Below, piece by piece: positions 19,851 to 31,952 of a stretch of DNA of 64,000 bases. Below the pieces are notes generated by a model that had not been told where the DNA came from, made no database searches, and worked only from the letters and a program-made list of their open reading frames with translations. The DNA comes from Patella vulgata. Lineage: Eukaryota; Mollusca; Gastropoda; Patellidae. Position 1 is the first letter of the stretch. Each line of letters starts with the position of its first letter. Position numbers and translations under genes: made by a program. Location of the stretch: NCBI RefSeq assembly GCF_932274485.2, contig NC_065883.2, positions 45,230,539-45,294,538 of the forward strand, in the 5' to 3' direction.

Positions 19851-22800
19851 TTTCGCATTTAGTTGTTCGCTTGCAGCTTTCGTATCAACTTTATTCGCCC
19901 CTTAAAATTAGTAATTTATATTTCAAAAAAAGTTTAAGATTTTACACACTGAAATGCCGGTCTATCCATTTTTAGAGGCTAAACTTAACGCCTGTGTTTA
20001 TGTTCATGTTACAAAGAAACATATCTGTTCTCAACGATTAATACAGGTCTTAGGGTCCTTATTCGATTTGAAAAATCCTTTATATCAAGAAATTTTGAAC
20101 ATGCGTATTTATCAACTTCCAAGGCGAGAAGTTTGGGGCGATAGCGCCCGGATAGTTGAGGGGCGTGGGAGCGATAACTCGAGGCAAAAATCATCTCGTG
20201 TTCTCGGGGCGAGATCCTCGGATTATTGTCCCGTTTCCTCTATTTACTCCCTCTCTCTCTCGCTCTCTCCGAAAAATCCAAACAATCAGACAAAATTCGA
20301 AGTCCTTAAAAACAGTATCTGCAAAATAGTGTAATCAGCAAATGGACTGTTCACCATGTACAAACACCCACCATAGGTCCAATACACCTAACACATTTCA
20401 TTTCTAATTAAATGAAATGAATGATTAATGTGTTAAATTACCGTGTTATAATAATATTATGCAAATGACGCGATATGAGAGGCTTCATTAATTATTGAGA
20501 AATTATGCGACCTTTCAACCCAAACTCAATCCATTGAAAATCAAAGCAATCCGCTTATGTAAGAAGAATAAATGATCTTGCACTTCGCCGAGTATTGCAA
20601 GAAGCTTTAATGACGTCATTTTCGTGAAGTGTTAGGTTTCATGAGATAATTCATTAGTTTCATTATTAAAAAAAATAATGTTTTTCGTAACAAATTTCGG
20701 CTAAAGTGTGATGACGTGTATATTTGTAAGTACTAGTTTTTAGCGCATTAGGGAGACCCGATTTAATCTACTGTACCGCTGCAATTTTTATCATATAGTG
20801 ATTATTTTTATTTTTCAATGGGTTGCTTTTAGGGATATCACAGTCTTCAGCCCGAAATTTCGGAAAAAATCGATAAATTAAAAATATCGATTTTTCTTCC
20901 GGATGAGCTTCGATATCGCACTTTGCCGTGTAGTTGCAAGAAGCTTTAATGACGTGGAGCCGACATGACGTCATTTTGGTGAAATTGTCGAAAATAAGCT
21001 TTTGCCTCCAAGTTAACAAAATAAAATGCCCGAAATCTCATTACTTTCTGGTCTTTTCCAACATGCGCCAGTCTTCGGACATCGATCATTATCTATTCAG
21101 TTATATTTTCGGGAATTGAAATAGCTTTAAATTTCGTCTCAAGTGTGATGACGTCTATGTTTGTAAGTACTATTTTTTACGCATTAGGGAGACCCGATTT
21201 AATCTACTGTATCTCTGAAATTTTTATAATATAGTGATTTTTATTTGAATTTCAATGGGTTGCTCTTAATGTTATCTCGTTTTTTTTAGCCCGAAATTTC
21301 GGGAAAAATCGATTTTTCTGCCCGATGAGTTCTGACCTTGCAAGAAGCTTTAATGACGTTGGTTCGAATTGACGTCATTTTAGTGAAGTTGTCGAAAAAT
21401 ATCCTTTTGCCTTCAAGTTTACAAAATAAAATGCTCGAAATCCCAATCATTTGGTATTTTTCAACGTGCGACAGTTGATCAGTGTAATAAATGTGCTTGA
21501 TCACTTTTCTGTGTAAGCAACTGGTTCAGTCTTTATGCGTATTGGGTTGAATTTATTTTGCAAAACAGATTGCTGTATTCACGTACGGAATCAGCACCGG
21601 GTCGATAGTGCGCTTTGCGACTTCTGGCGATCGTGTGAAAACTAATCGGGAATTTTATCGTTTCATTTCTGTTTTATCTTGCCCAAAATCTCAAATTCGG
21701 GTGAACACATCAAAGTGTGATGTCGGTTCCAAAAGCAGAAAATACTGTTTATATTTTGGAATAGTTTCTAGTTTTTGTTACTATAATGGACAGGAAAACG
21801 TGTTTATATGTACGTTTTATTTTAATACTTAAATTTTTGTCCTGCTATAATCTAATGGGGGCCTTAATGCGTATATTTTTTATTTTTAATACAGGTGGTC
21901 TCCTTAAGGTGGAAACATATAATTCCACAGAACAATGAGTGGTGAAGTAGATAATTCATGAGTTTCATTATTAAAAAGATAATGTTTTTCGTAACAAATT
22001 TCGGCTGAAGTGTGATGACGTGTCTATTTGTAAGTACTAGTTTTTGCGGATTTGGGGGGCCCGATTTAATCTTCTATACCACTGCAATTGTTACAATATA
22101 GAGATTTTTTAAGTTTCAGTTTATCTCGGTTTTCAGCCCGAAATTTCGGAAAAAAATTATGTATTTGGTAACAAATTTCGGCCGAGGTGTTATGACGTGT
22201 ATATTTGTAAGTACTATTTTTTGGGGGCATTAGGGAGACCCGATTTAATCTACCGTATCGCTGAAATTTTAACAATATTGTTTGTTTGTTTTTTAATTTC
22301 AATGGGTTGCTTTTAAGGTTATCTTGTTTTTCAGCAAGAGATTTCGGGAAAAAATCGATATATGAAAAAACTCGATTTTCCTGCACAATGGGCGTGGATC
22401 TCGCACTTACTGGCGTAGGTTCGACATGACGTCATTTTGTGCCCGATGAGGATTGATCTCGCACTTTGCCGTGTAAATTGCAAGAAGCTTTAATGACGTT
22501 GGTTCGATATGGCGTCATTTTGGTGAGGTTGTCGAAAATATCCCTTAGCCTTCAATTTAACAAAATAAAATGCTCGAAATTCCATTACTTTTTGGTATTT
22601 TTCAACGTGCGACAGTTGATCAGTGTGATAAATGTGCTTGATCACTTTTCTGTGTATGCAACTGGTTCAGTCTTTATGCGCATTCGATCCACTTTATTTT
22701 GCAAAAACAGGTTGCTGTATTCTCACAACAGGTCGATTGTGCGTTTTGCGACATCTGGCGATCCTATGCAATCTAATTGGGAATTTTATCGTTTAATTTC

Positions 22801-22971
22801 TGTTTCTTCTTACGCAAAATCTCAAATTCGGATGTACACATCAAAATGTGATGTCGGTTCTAAAAACACAAAACTACTGCTATACTTTGGAATAGTTTCT
22901 AGATGCTGTTCATATAACAGACAGGAAAATGTGTTAATATGGACGCTTTATGTTTAATACTTAACGGGGAT

Positions 22972-23152
22972 TGGCTGGCCCAATAGTGAACAGGTGCGTG
23001 CTGTATCGTTAGGTCTGTCATTTAGTCAACTGGCGAGATTTCGATTCCCCGGTTGTAAGTGGCAAGAAGTAGGGTCGCTTGTCCATCCTCGGAGGTTTTC
23101 CCCGAGTGCTACGGTTTCCTCCCACAGCTAAGGACACCTATGCGCAAGCTGG
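22972..23152 (+). mobile_element. SINE-like module embedded in an S1 unit
   Basis: This contains 'ggtctgtcatttagtcaactgg' and a polymerase III B-box-like GATTTCGATTCCC within a tRNA-like context, followed by 'gtaagtggcaagaag.agggtcg'. It replaces the usual end of the S1 unit and occurs at the same place in other units (32776-32917, 34914-35090, 36456-36625), so it has been co-amplified with S1. A 3'-extended version is at 23374-23583. Confidence 0.6.
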
Positions 23153-23373
23153 TCTCCTTAATGTGGAAACATATTCCATAGAACAATGAGTGATAAAGTA
23201 GATAATTCATTGGTTTCATTATTAAAAAAATAATGTTTTTCATAACAAATTTCGGCGAAAGTGTGATGACGTGTATATTTGTAAGTACTATTTTTTGCGC
23301 ATTAGGGGGACCCGATTTAATCTAATGTACCGCTGCAAATTTTTATAATATAGTGATTTTTTAGTTTCTATTT

Positions 23374-23583
23374 TCAGTCCGAATTCCCGGTTGTAAGTGA
23401 CAAGAAGTTGGGTCGCCTGTCCAACCTCGGGGGTTTTCTCCGCATCCTCCGACAGATAATGACCCCTTACGCGCAAGCGTATTATTGAAATAAAATTGAA
23501 CCATCTGCGTCCCGAAATCCCCTAGTTTCTGTCGAGTGGACGTTAAACCCCATTTTTCTCTCTCTCCCTCTCTTTAATAATTA
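23374..23583 (+). mobile_element. SINE fragment with its 3' tail
   Basis: It begins in the tRNA-like body ('tcccggttgtaagtgacaag'), runs through 'aagcgtattattgaaataaaattgaacc' and ends 'gtcgagtggacgttaaacccca' plus (TC)n. Unlike the modules fixed inside S1 units, it keeps the SINE's natural tail. Confidence 0.6.
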
Positions 23584-26339
23584 AACTTTTGTCCCCCTAT
23601 AATCTAACGTGGACCTTAATGCTTATATTTATACACAGCTGGTCTCCTTAAGGTGGAAACATATTCCATAGAACAATGAGTGATGAAGTAGATAATTAAT
23701 GAGTTTCATTATTAAAAAAATAATGTTTTTCGTAACAAATTTCAGCTTCATCACTTTTCTGTAAATGCAACCGATTCAGTATTAATGCGCATTCGGTTGA
23801 ACTGATTTTGCAAAAACAGGTTGCTGTATTCACGCGCCAGGCCGATTATGCGCTTTGTGGCGTCTGGCGATCATGTGAAATCTAATCGGGAATCTTACTA
23901 TTTCATTCCTGTTTCATATCGCCAAAATCTCGAATTCGGGTGGACACATCAAAGTGTGATGTCCGTTCTAAAACCACAAAAATACTGCTATATTTTGGAA
24001 TAGTTTCTAGTTGTTGTTACTATAACAGACAACGGACAAGACATGTTTGTATGGACGTTTTATGGTTAATGCTTAAACTGTTGCCCCCCCCCCCCCCAGA
24101 TTTTCTAACGGGGGCCTTAATGCGTAGAAACCTATATTCCATAGAACAATGAGTGATAAAGTATAGATGATTCACAAGTTTCATTATTAAAAAAATAATG
24201 TTTTTCGTAACAAATTTCGGCTCAAGTGTGATGACGTGTATATTTGTAAGTACTAGTTTTTTTTGCGCCTTTGCGAGACCCGATTTAATCTTCTATACCG
24301 CTTCAATTTTTACAATATAGCAATTTTTTTTCTCAGTTTATTTCGATTTTTAGCTCAAAATTTCGGAAAAAAATATTGTTTTTTGTAACAAATTTCGTCT
24401 CAAGTGTGATGACGTCTATATTTGTAAGTACTGTTTTTAGCGCATTAAGGAGACCCGATTTAATCTACTGTATCCCTGAAAATTTTACAATATAGTGATT
24501 TTTTTTAAATTCAATGGGTTGCTCTTAAGGTTATCTCGGTTTTCAGCCCAAAATTTCTGGAAAAAAAAAATCGATTTTTCTGTCCGATGAGTATTGATTT
24601 TGCACTTCGCCGTGTAAATTGCAAGAAGCTTTAATGACGTTGGTTCGATATGACGTCATTTTGGTGAAGTTATCGAAAATATCCCTTTGCCTTCAATTCA
24701 ACAAAATAAAATGTCCCGAAATCCCATGACTTTTTGGCCTTTCCAACCAGTCTTCAAACATCGATCATTATAAATATTCAATCTTTTTTTCGGGAATTGA
24801 AATAGCTTTAAATTGAGAGTATGGATAAAATAAGATCACTGTAAAAATTTCTGTGAATGCAGCTGGTTCACTCTTTATTCGCATTGGGTTGAATTTAGTT
24901 TGCAAAAACAGGTTGCTGTATTCACGCACTGGATTAGCACCGGGTCGATCATGTCACTATTAATCGGAAATTTTATCATTCGATCATTTCTGTTTCATCT
25001 TGCCCAAAATCTCGAATTCGGGTGTACACATCAAAGTGTGATGTAGGTTCCAAAAGCAGAAACAATACTGTTATATTTTGGAATAGTTTCTAGTTTTGTT
25101 ACTATAATGAATGGACAGGAAAACGTGTTTATATGGACATTTTATGTTTAATACTTAAATTTTTCTCCTGCTATAATCTAATGGGGGCTTTAATGCGTAT
25201 ATTTTTATAAAGCTGGTCTCCTTAAGGGGGAAACCTATATTCCACAGAACAATGAGTGATGAAGTAGATAATTCATGAGTTTCATTATTAAAAAGATAAT
25301 GTTTTTTGTAACAAATTTCGGCTCAAGTGGGATGACGTGTATATTTGTAAGTACTAGTTTTTGCGCATTAGGGGGGGGGGGGGCGATTCAATCTTCTATA
25401 CCGCTGCAATTGTTAAAATATAGCGATTTTTTTCGGTTTATCTCGGTGTTGTGAATCACGTGGCTAAGTAGATAATTTCCCTCATTTCGTAACAAATTTC
25501 GGCTGAGGTGTTATGACATGTATATTTGTAAGTACTATTTTTAGCGCATTAGGGAGACCCGATTTAATCTACAGTGTCAGCCCGAACTTTCTAAAAAAAA
25601 AATCATCTTTTTCGTAACAAATTTCGGCTGAGGTGTTTTGACGTGAATATTTGTAAGTACTATTTTTAGCGCATTAGGGAGACCCGATTTAATCTACTGT
25701 ATCCCTGAAATTTTTAGACAATAGTGATTTTTGTGCCCCATGCGGATTGATCTCGCACTTCGCCGTGTAAATTGCAAGAAGCTTTAATGACGTTGGTTCG
25801 ATATGGCGTCATTTTGGTGAGGTTGTTGAAAATATCCTGTAGTTTTCAAGTTAACAAAATAAAATGCCCGAAATCCGATTACTTTTTGGTATTTTTCAAC
25901 GTGCGACAATTGATCAGTGTAATTAATGTGCTTTATCACCAGATAGATTTAACACAAGACATTGTATTTAAAGTTTTATATACTTTTAATACGGATAGTA
26001 TTGGCAGTTTATGGTCACGGCTACATTATTCAATAATTAATGAATTTGCATTGCCGTACACTGATGGCAAATGCAGCGAGTTATTAGATCAAATAATTAA
26101 TTTCGAGTGATTAAAAATATAATTAACTCTGGGAAACAGAAGCTAATTATCTAAGCCTGAAAAAACAGGAATCAATTCTGTTTTAATGCAAAGGTTTTGT
26201 GTACGCAATTGCCAATGAACAAGGTCTGGGACGACAAATCCCAACCTGTTCACCGCCATACCAAGGCGGCAGAACAAAAACTACACAACTGCTGCCGTGA
26301 TCAACCGCCTAACAATTATCAACAAAATTCCACCCTCGT

Positions 26340-26860
26340 GGTTTCTAGCACATAGCACAATGTCTCCAGTGCACATTATGGAGAACCATTAAACAGTCGT
26401 CTTCAGTGTATTTCTGAAGGATCATTATCAGTCATTACCATTATCATTATAGCATATTATCTCCAATATGGAGAAGCATTATAAAACAGCCATCTTCAGG
26501 GTATCTCTGAAGGGTCATTATCAACCATTATCATTATAGCACAATGTCTCCAGTGCAAATTATGGAGAACCATTATAAAAAAGCCATCTTCAGGGTATTT
26601 CTGAAGGATCATTATCAATCATTATCATTATCAATATAGCACAATGTCTCCAGTGCAAATTATGGAGAACTATTATGAAAGTCATCTTCAGGGCATCTCT
26701 GAAGGACATTATCAATCATTATCATTATAACACAATGTCTCCAGTTCAAATTATGGAGAACCATTATAAAAAAAGTCATCTTCAGTGTAACTCTGAATGA
26801 TCATTATCATATTATTATAGCAATTATGGCAATTATGGAAAACCAATATAAATAAAATTA
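26340..26860. repeat. Five tandem units of about 96 bp at the 3' side of the Ngaro-like element
   Basis: Units beginning near 26355, 26450, 26545, 26640 and 26735 each contain 'aatgtctccagtgcaaattatggagaacc', 'catcttcagggtat.tctgaagg' and 'tcattatcattat'. Both CTCC...GGAG and CTTCAG...CTGAAG can pair locally. Position suggests they lie in the terminal non-coding region of the retroelement, but they may be an independent minisatellite. Confidence 0.8.
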
Positions 26861-26968
26861 GAACTTTAAAGGCATTCAATTTCTGTGTGTATTTGACTTT
26901 TCGTTATCATTGTTACCTTCCGTCATAGTATATGGATAGGTATCTACCATATCAACCGATGAGAAATA

Positions 26969-27520
26969 TTAAAACGCGCCTTGGATTGTGTTCAGTAAAA
27001 CAGAGTTCCCCAAATCTGAGAGGTGAACACCATCGCCTTTGAACAAGAGTTCATTGCCCCGGGTGATATCCGGGTACTGTATATATCTACCCCCCAAGTC
27101 CAAGGTTAACTTTGCGGCGTAGCTTTTAATTCGTCTCCGACATCGTTCCATAGCAACATGATATTCAGAATTTCGCCATTTACGACGGGGAAGAATTTGA
27201 GACCAAATCAACATAACTGAAGGATACATATGCTTTATGAATATCAGTAAATGGGACAGTATTTGTCTAATATAAAACAATGAGAAATCCCAATATCATT
27301 TCCCCCACAATGAACTATAATAAATTGAAGTGGGGTGATATAGTATGATAATGTTTTGATTTTCTTTTTAATACCGTTTAGTCGGAGACCTGAATAACCT
27401 TGCCAAAGAATAACTAGCCCAAGTCTATTCAATCCCAAATTCGGGCCCCCTGGTTTTCCCTTTGCACAACAGAAAGCGTCTCTTATAACTGAGGAACCGA
27501 CACACCACACAGTCGCTGGA
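26969..27520 (-). pseudogene. SGNH hydrolase domain of the Ngaro-like element (fossil)
   Basis: The minus strand carries WCVGSSVIRDAF (GDS-like block I), IIVHCGGNDIG (GxND block III) and GDGVHLSDLGNSVLL (Asp-x-x-His block V), the three diagnostic blocks of SGNH esterases. It sits directly after the recombinase, the place described for hydrolase ORFs in Ngaro elements. The role in the retroelement life cycle is not known. The copy is broken. Confidence 0.7.
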
Positions 27521-27543
27521 TTAAAGCCTGAAATAGCGAAGGG

Positions 27544-28413
27544 TCAATTTAACAGATTTCGAGGCATCGATATAGGTAGCCGGATGTATGAACGATAAGC
27601 AGATGATTTCCATCTGCCAGCAATCCGTATCGTTTCCAAAGAATGTCCAGCCATAGCACAAGCTGTGACCATCCCTATGCGGAATGAGTGAGACCTAAAA
27701 CGTTTTGCATCTATCCCCAGTAATTCTAGAGACTTTACCAATATCGCTGTAAACTGATTACGCGTCAAACACGTGCCGTCAAATTGACAAAATAACGGAC
27801 CCCGCGAGTGACCACGCACAGACAAAAAGTGGCACATATTTTGTACCGGACAAATTGCATAATTAATACCAGGTATTGTAATCGTTGTACCTTTAAAAAA
27901 TTGGTCAGTTTTAGATTTTCACAAGTTAACCCACAGCAAGGTATTTGATTTGTCAATCGAAACATCCATAATGGAAACAATGGACTGTACGTCATTCCCT
28001 TTCGATAATGTTAACTCTCCAACCCGAAAAAAACCAAAGAAAGCAAATGTGTATGCTGCTCTGAAAAGGTCTGCCTCATAGATATTGGAACAAACTAACG
28101 GCAGGACGTTATGTATTTTCCGTAAAATAGAAATTGAAATTGGAAGTCTCGTATCTGTGGGGTTTCTAAACTTTTTCATCCCTTCCAGTACTCTAGTCAC
28201 TAAATAACTTTTAGTTATATCAACACAACCAAGTGTTTTACATTGGAAACTTATCGAGGAAACGTAAGATCGGGCAGTTTTATAGACTAAGCCGCGGAGA
28301 GATAGATCCGCTATAAAGTTCATCACGTGATCTAATTCTGGAGGCCAAGTTTGTTGAAAATCATTTTTAACACGAAATTTTTGAAACTCCGATAAGCCAG
28401 TTGCATAAGTCAT
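27544..28413 (-). pseudogene. Tyrosine recombinase domain (fossil)
   Basis: The minus-strand reading includes an alpha-helical N-terminal part (MNFIADLSLRGLVYKTARSY), a catalytic-fold segment with AAYTFAFFGFFRVGELT (the Arg of the first box) and the C-terminal box HSFRIGMVTA...GRWKSSAYRSYIR with the H-x-x-R, the Trp/His position and the Tyr nucleophile region. Such recombinases insert a circular DNA intermediate without target duplication. Broken copy. Confidence 0.75.
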
Positions 28414-28439
28414 ATGAGTATTTGTAGACCACGAATTGT

Positions 28440-28930
28440 GTTATGGTCTATTCACTTCACATTGTAAATCGTGTTTAGTGTGTAGTCCGGGATTGGTTGT
28501 GGGTTGACATCTGCTGCCGGTGCCAAGCTTCTGAATCGAGTCCACTGCTTTCGAGAAATAGAATCAGATATGGCATTAGAACAACTAGATAAATGACGAC
28601 TTCGAAAAATAATGTTATTCCTTAAAGCATACAAAAGAAAGGGTCTCAAAAGTTGCATAATCCGTTTGGATTTAGATGTACAATTATTTAAAATAGTTAC
28701 CAGTGACATGTTATCAACATTAAATGTTATTTTCTTATTAGCCAACTTCCCCACCCCCACCCCCATACAGAAATAGCAATAAAAATCGGAACTAACTCTA
28801 AAAACGTTATATCAGACATAATCGGACTATCCTTCCAAGAGAGTGGACACTGAAAATATGTCCACTGCCCAGGAAGATACGCCCTGCAACCCAAGTCATA
28901 TCTCCCCGCACTGTCAGTGAATAGTTGCAA
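28440..28930 (-). pseudogene. RNase H domain of the Ngaro-like element (fossil)
   Basis: The minus strand starts LFTDSAGRYDLGCRAYLPGQW (first Asp of RNase H), with FLELVPIFIA (Glu box) and KITFNVDNMSLVTILN (second Asp box), as in DIRS-group RNase H domains that follow the RT. Broken copy. Confidence 0.7.
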
Positions 28931-28989
28931 GATTTCACTGCTTGACCAGATTAATTCTGGAAAGTAGACTTGACCATTGAAATCTATTA

Positions 28990-29990
28990 AAAATTCGAGT
29001 CAAATCAGCATGTCTTGTTTAAGATCATCATTAATTCTAATAAAATGAAACTGTTTCTTAATCCCGATCATGGCATTATAAAAACGTCTTATAAATGCTC
29101 TACCTGGCCTAATAGCCTTGCAGAGAAAATTAAGGGAGCCAGCCAACGACTGCATATCTTTTAAAGTTTTGCGTTTTGTTTGTTGGTACACGGATAACAG
29201 ATTTTACAGTGTCAATCTCAAGGCCTAAAAAAGTTAGTGTTGTTATAGGGCCAACGGTTTTTTCGTGTGCTATAGGGACTTCAATCTCTGCGCACAGATC
29301 TACGAAACAGCTAATCAATTTTTGACAAGTTGAAATATTTGCGCCGATGAAAATGAAATCATCCAGATAATGTTCCAGGGAATCCAAACCTGATTTAAAT
29401 TCTACAACCCAATGCAAAAAGGTTGAGAATTCCTCAAATAAACAACAAGGAATCGAACAACCCAACGTTAGACATTTATTAATATAATACTTGTTGTCGA
29501 ATTGAAAGCCTAACAAATCAAAATCTCCCGGGTAAATCGGTAAGAGTCTGAATGCCGACTTAATATCCATTTTGGCTAAAAACGCGCCCTTGCCCACGCC
29601 GCAAATTTTTTCGATCACTTTATCGAAAGATGTATATTTAACAGAGCACACTATGGGATCTATAAAACTATTTATACCTTCTGATTCCGGGAATGATAAA
29701 TGCGTGATAAGTCTCCAAGATCCATCAGATTTAGCGACCACACCAATGGGCGAGATATGGAGATTTGAAATTGGAAGTTCGACGTAAGGACCCACTATTC
29801 GACCCAATTCAAGTTCTTTCTTTATTTTTTCCTGCAAAGCCGCGTAATGTTCATACGCGGATATTAAGGTTTTATTCTTTTTGAATATGCGAGGACCAGT
29901 GTAATTAATACGGAAACCCCTAGAAAACCCGGAAGCTAATTCGTCAGCTACTGAACGTTTCGGATAGATGTTGAGGTATACTAACATTTT
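28990..29990 (-). pseudogene. Reverse transcriptase domain of the Ngaro-like element (fossil)
   Basis: Minus-strand blocks: SPIGVVAKSDGSWRLI (fingers), FLAKMDIKSAFRLLPI (first catalytic Asp), LTLGCSIPCCLFEEFSTFL, HYLDDFIFIGA (catalytic YLDD) and LTFLGLEIDT (thumb entrance). The spacing and the LGLEIDT block are typical for DIRS/Ngaro elements. It would make DNA from the element RNA. Broken copy. Confidence 0.8.
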
Positions 29991-30049
29991 ATAAACATTG
30001 ACTGGGGTTCTACCAAATAGTTACAGGCGGAGGGCAAATTAGTTTTTTG

Positions 30050-31330
30050 GTCGATTGTTAGACGCCATGTTACGATTTACGCCTGGTTGAAAGCGGCTCG
30101 CCCCCCGATTGATATATTTATTACCAGTTTTAGAATATGGGTGGTATCTAAATTTCCGAAATGTAGAACTAGGCGGAGACGGGTAGGGCGGTTGGAACAA
30201 TTGTTTCCAGGGTGTGGCCCACGACAAATTATACAGCAATGCTGATAATTACAGTGTTGCTTGAGACAGAAACCCCTATTGTTAAAATCATAACATCTAC
30301 CGGTTGGTTTGAAACTTGGCAATGTTTTATTTGTATACCGGCTGGACATACTGAACAACCATAGCTCATAATCCACTACAGCCCAAGAACTGGATGGATC
30401 TAATGCCCTTTTATATCTGAATTGTTGATCATATTCGACCCAACCTTCGCCTCGTGAAGCCGCAAGTCCTATCGTGTGCATATATTTTAGCATTTCTTGC
30501 GTACGAGAAGGGTGGGCCGTTAAATATATCGCCATGTATACTAAAAAGGCGTCCGTCCAGACGTCCAAAGTCATGGGAAGTGATTTTTCGGCTGTGTAGG
30601 TATGCCTATAATTGTCATTTTTTTGAAGACCGCCGATCATGAGATTTATGAATTTGTGAAAGGTCGATGTAGTCACCCTTTAAAATCCGATTTTTAATTT
30701 TCGGAGACACATTCGATCCCATCAAGCCATGGATGGAGGCTAACAAAGGAGGGTGTCTATGCTCAAATTGGACTTCGGCTTCTGTATCCGTCTCACTAGA
30801 GGCCCCCATATCGAAAATATTAATATTACCTGGCGACATCTCCATCTGATCATCCGAAGTTTCGGAATGTGAGTTGATTGTAGTGTCCCTCTCTACAGAC
30901 CTTATAGTGCTGGGGGGGGTTACTCACCCTGACACCCCTTTTCTTGGAAACGGCTGGATTAAATCTGGGTGGCATAATCAACGGATCTTGTTGGGTATAT
31001 GGGGGTTGAATGCCGGGTGTTAATATTGGTCGTCCCTGTGGCCGGGCAGATACGGTGGCTGACCTCTTTCTTGTCTTGCTACGCACTGGAGCTCTCCCGG
31101 TCGCAGACTGTCCTCGAGGTTTACTCTGTCTAATGCGGCGATCTTCGACCATCTGGGCTAAAGATGTCCCACCTTTTTTCAAAGTGGGAGGAGGCATGGA
31201 CATGCTGGTCTCACTAATTATCCCTTCGTGATGTACCGTGGCCCCAGTTACAGTCACGGATGACACCGGTTTTGGATACGAGCTGTTAGTTTTCCGTCTC
31301 GATGGCCGTGACGGTGTCCTTTCCATAACG
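30050..31330 (-). pseudogene. Gag-like region with CCCH/CCHC-type zinc motif (fossil)
   Basis: The first part is a basic, Ser/Pro/Arg-rich region (RPSRRKTNSSYPKP, RSKTRKRSATVSARPQGRP), the second resembles a helical capsid-like section (VWTDAFLVYMAIYLTAHPSR, KYMHTIGLAASRGEGW), and a Cys/His cluster CYDFNNRGFCLKQHCNYQHC precedes CIICRGPHPGNNC. This order is common in Ngaro/DIRS gag-like proteins. Broken copy. Confidence 0.65.
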
Positions 31331-31790
31331 AAACTTTCAACGAATCAAACTCCACATGAAGATTAAAAAAGACAATAAATTGAATGATATAATTGACGAG
31401 AACAAAACTATTTTAGCCTGTTTTAATTGAAAATGTAGAAACCCGGGTTAGAAAAAATAAATGAACGACAAGCGTTCGACTTTATTGAAAAATGATTTGG
31501 AGCATTTGATTTAAAGGTCACCGGAAAAGGCTTCATAATATCCTTACTGACTGCCTAAATATATTCTTTAGTGCCGTGGGATCGCGTCAGGCAAAAAAAA
31601 ATTTTTAATACATAACATGCGTCGCGAGCATTCACAAATGTTTACCTGTGTAGAAATAAAATACGCAGTTATCTGCCCTTTGGTAATTCAAACAATCTGA
31701 TTGGTCAATAGGTTATTGCGTCATATTAGTCCTCTTTAATGTCAACAAATGATCAAACAGACGTCAATATCGGTCTTATAATTTCTTACG

Positions 31791-31952
31791 ATGGCAGACA
31801 TTGAGGAACTAGAATTTTTTGTCCAGCCTTACCAGTTCGAACCACCCGCGAGACGTGATCAATTTAACAACAATGATTCAAGCGAGAACGATTCGTCCAG
31901 CAGTAGCGATGCCTCTGAAGCGGAAGGTCAACTGCACGATGTAACGTATTGG
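31791..31952 (+). CDS. Possible first exon of a P2X7-like (TE-associated) gene
   Basis: ATG at 31791 opens MADIEELEFFVQPYQFEPP, followed by an acidic Ser-rich stretch (NDSSENDSSSSSDASEAEG) and DVTYW, after which a GT (TTGGTTAGT) offers a splice donor at about 31952. The MAD...PYQFEP start, the acidic Ser run and a splice after Trp match, as I recall, the first exon of expanded invertebrate and fish genes that end in a P2X7 C-terminal-like zinc domain. That domain is not readable downstream to 32448; only a short open piece near 32140-32215 (PIPVGPIDNYKHW) is seen. It may be an exon fragment carried by the inserted block. Confidence 0.45.

Larger units (their letters stand above)
20570..25931. 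repeat. S1 satellite-like array, left block
   Basis: A complex unit of about 0.9-1.2 kb recurs with internal deletions. Its order is GGTCTCCTTAAGGTGGAAAC, 'agaacaatgagtgat', 'ttcattattaaaaa', 'cgtaacaaatttcgg', 'gtgatgacgtgtatatttgtaagtact', 'gggagacccgatttaatc', 'aatgggttgct', 'gcccgaaatttc', 'atcgatttttctgcccgatgag', 'gcaagaagctttaatgacgt', 'aaataaaatgcccgaaat', 'tgaatgcaactggttcag', 'caggttgctgtattc' and 'ggaatagtttctag'. GGTCTCC landmarks are at about 21898, 23151, 23641 and 25217. Sub-blocks around 'taacaaatttcggct' are themselves repeated in tandem (for example 22150, 24380, 25490, 25610). No protein reading is conserved between units, so short open frames here are fortuitous. Confidence 0.85.
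26110..31780 (-). mobile_element. Ngaro/DIRS-like tyrosine-recombinase retrotransposon (fossil)
   Basis: On the minus strand the order is gag-like region, reverse transcriptase, RNase H, tyrosine recombinase and SGNH hydrolase, then tandem repeats. The tyrosine recombinase replaces the integrase of LTR elements, which defines the DIRS/Ngaro group. A downstream hydrolase ORF is known from Ngaro-type elements. The reading is interrupted at roughly half a dozen places, so it is broken, but domains are still easily read and the copy appears only moderately old. I could not identify the split direct repeats expected at its ends, so the outer limits are approximate. Confidence 0.8.

Noticed and set aside
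20570-25931. Series of open frames of 60-160 codons as genes
   Set aside because: They fall in repeated non-coding S1 units, differ between units through frame changes and show no conserved protein.
26340-26860. CRISPR-like array because of regularly spaced repeats
   Set aside because: Units are contiguous minisatellite repeats of about 96 bp with no unique spacers, in a eukaryotic context.
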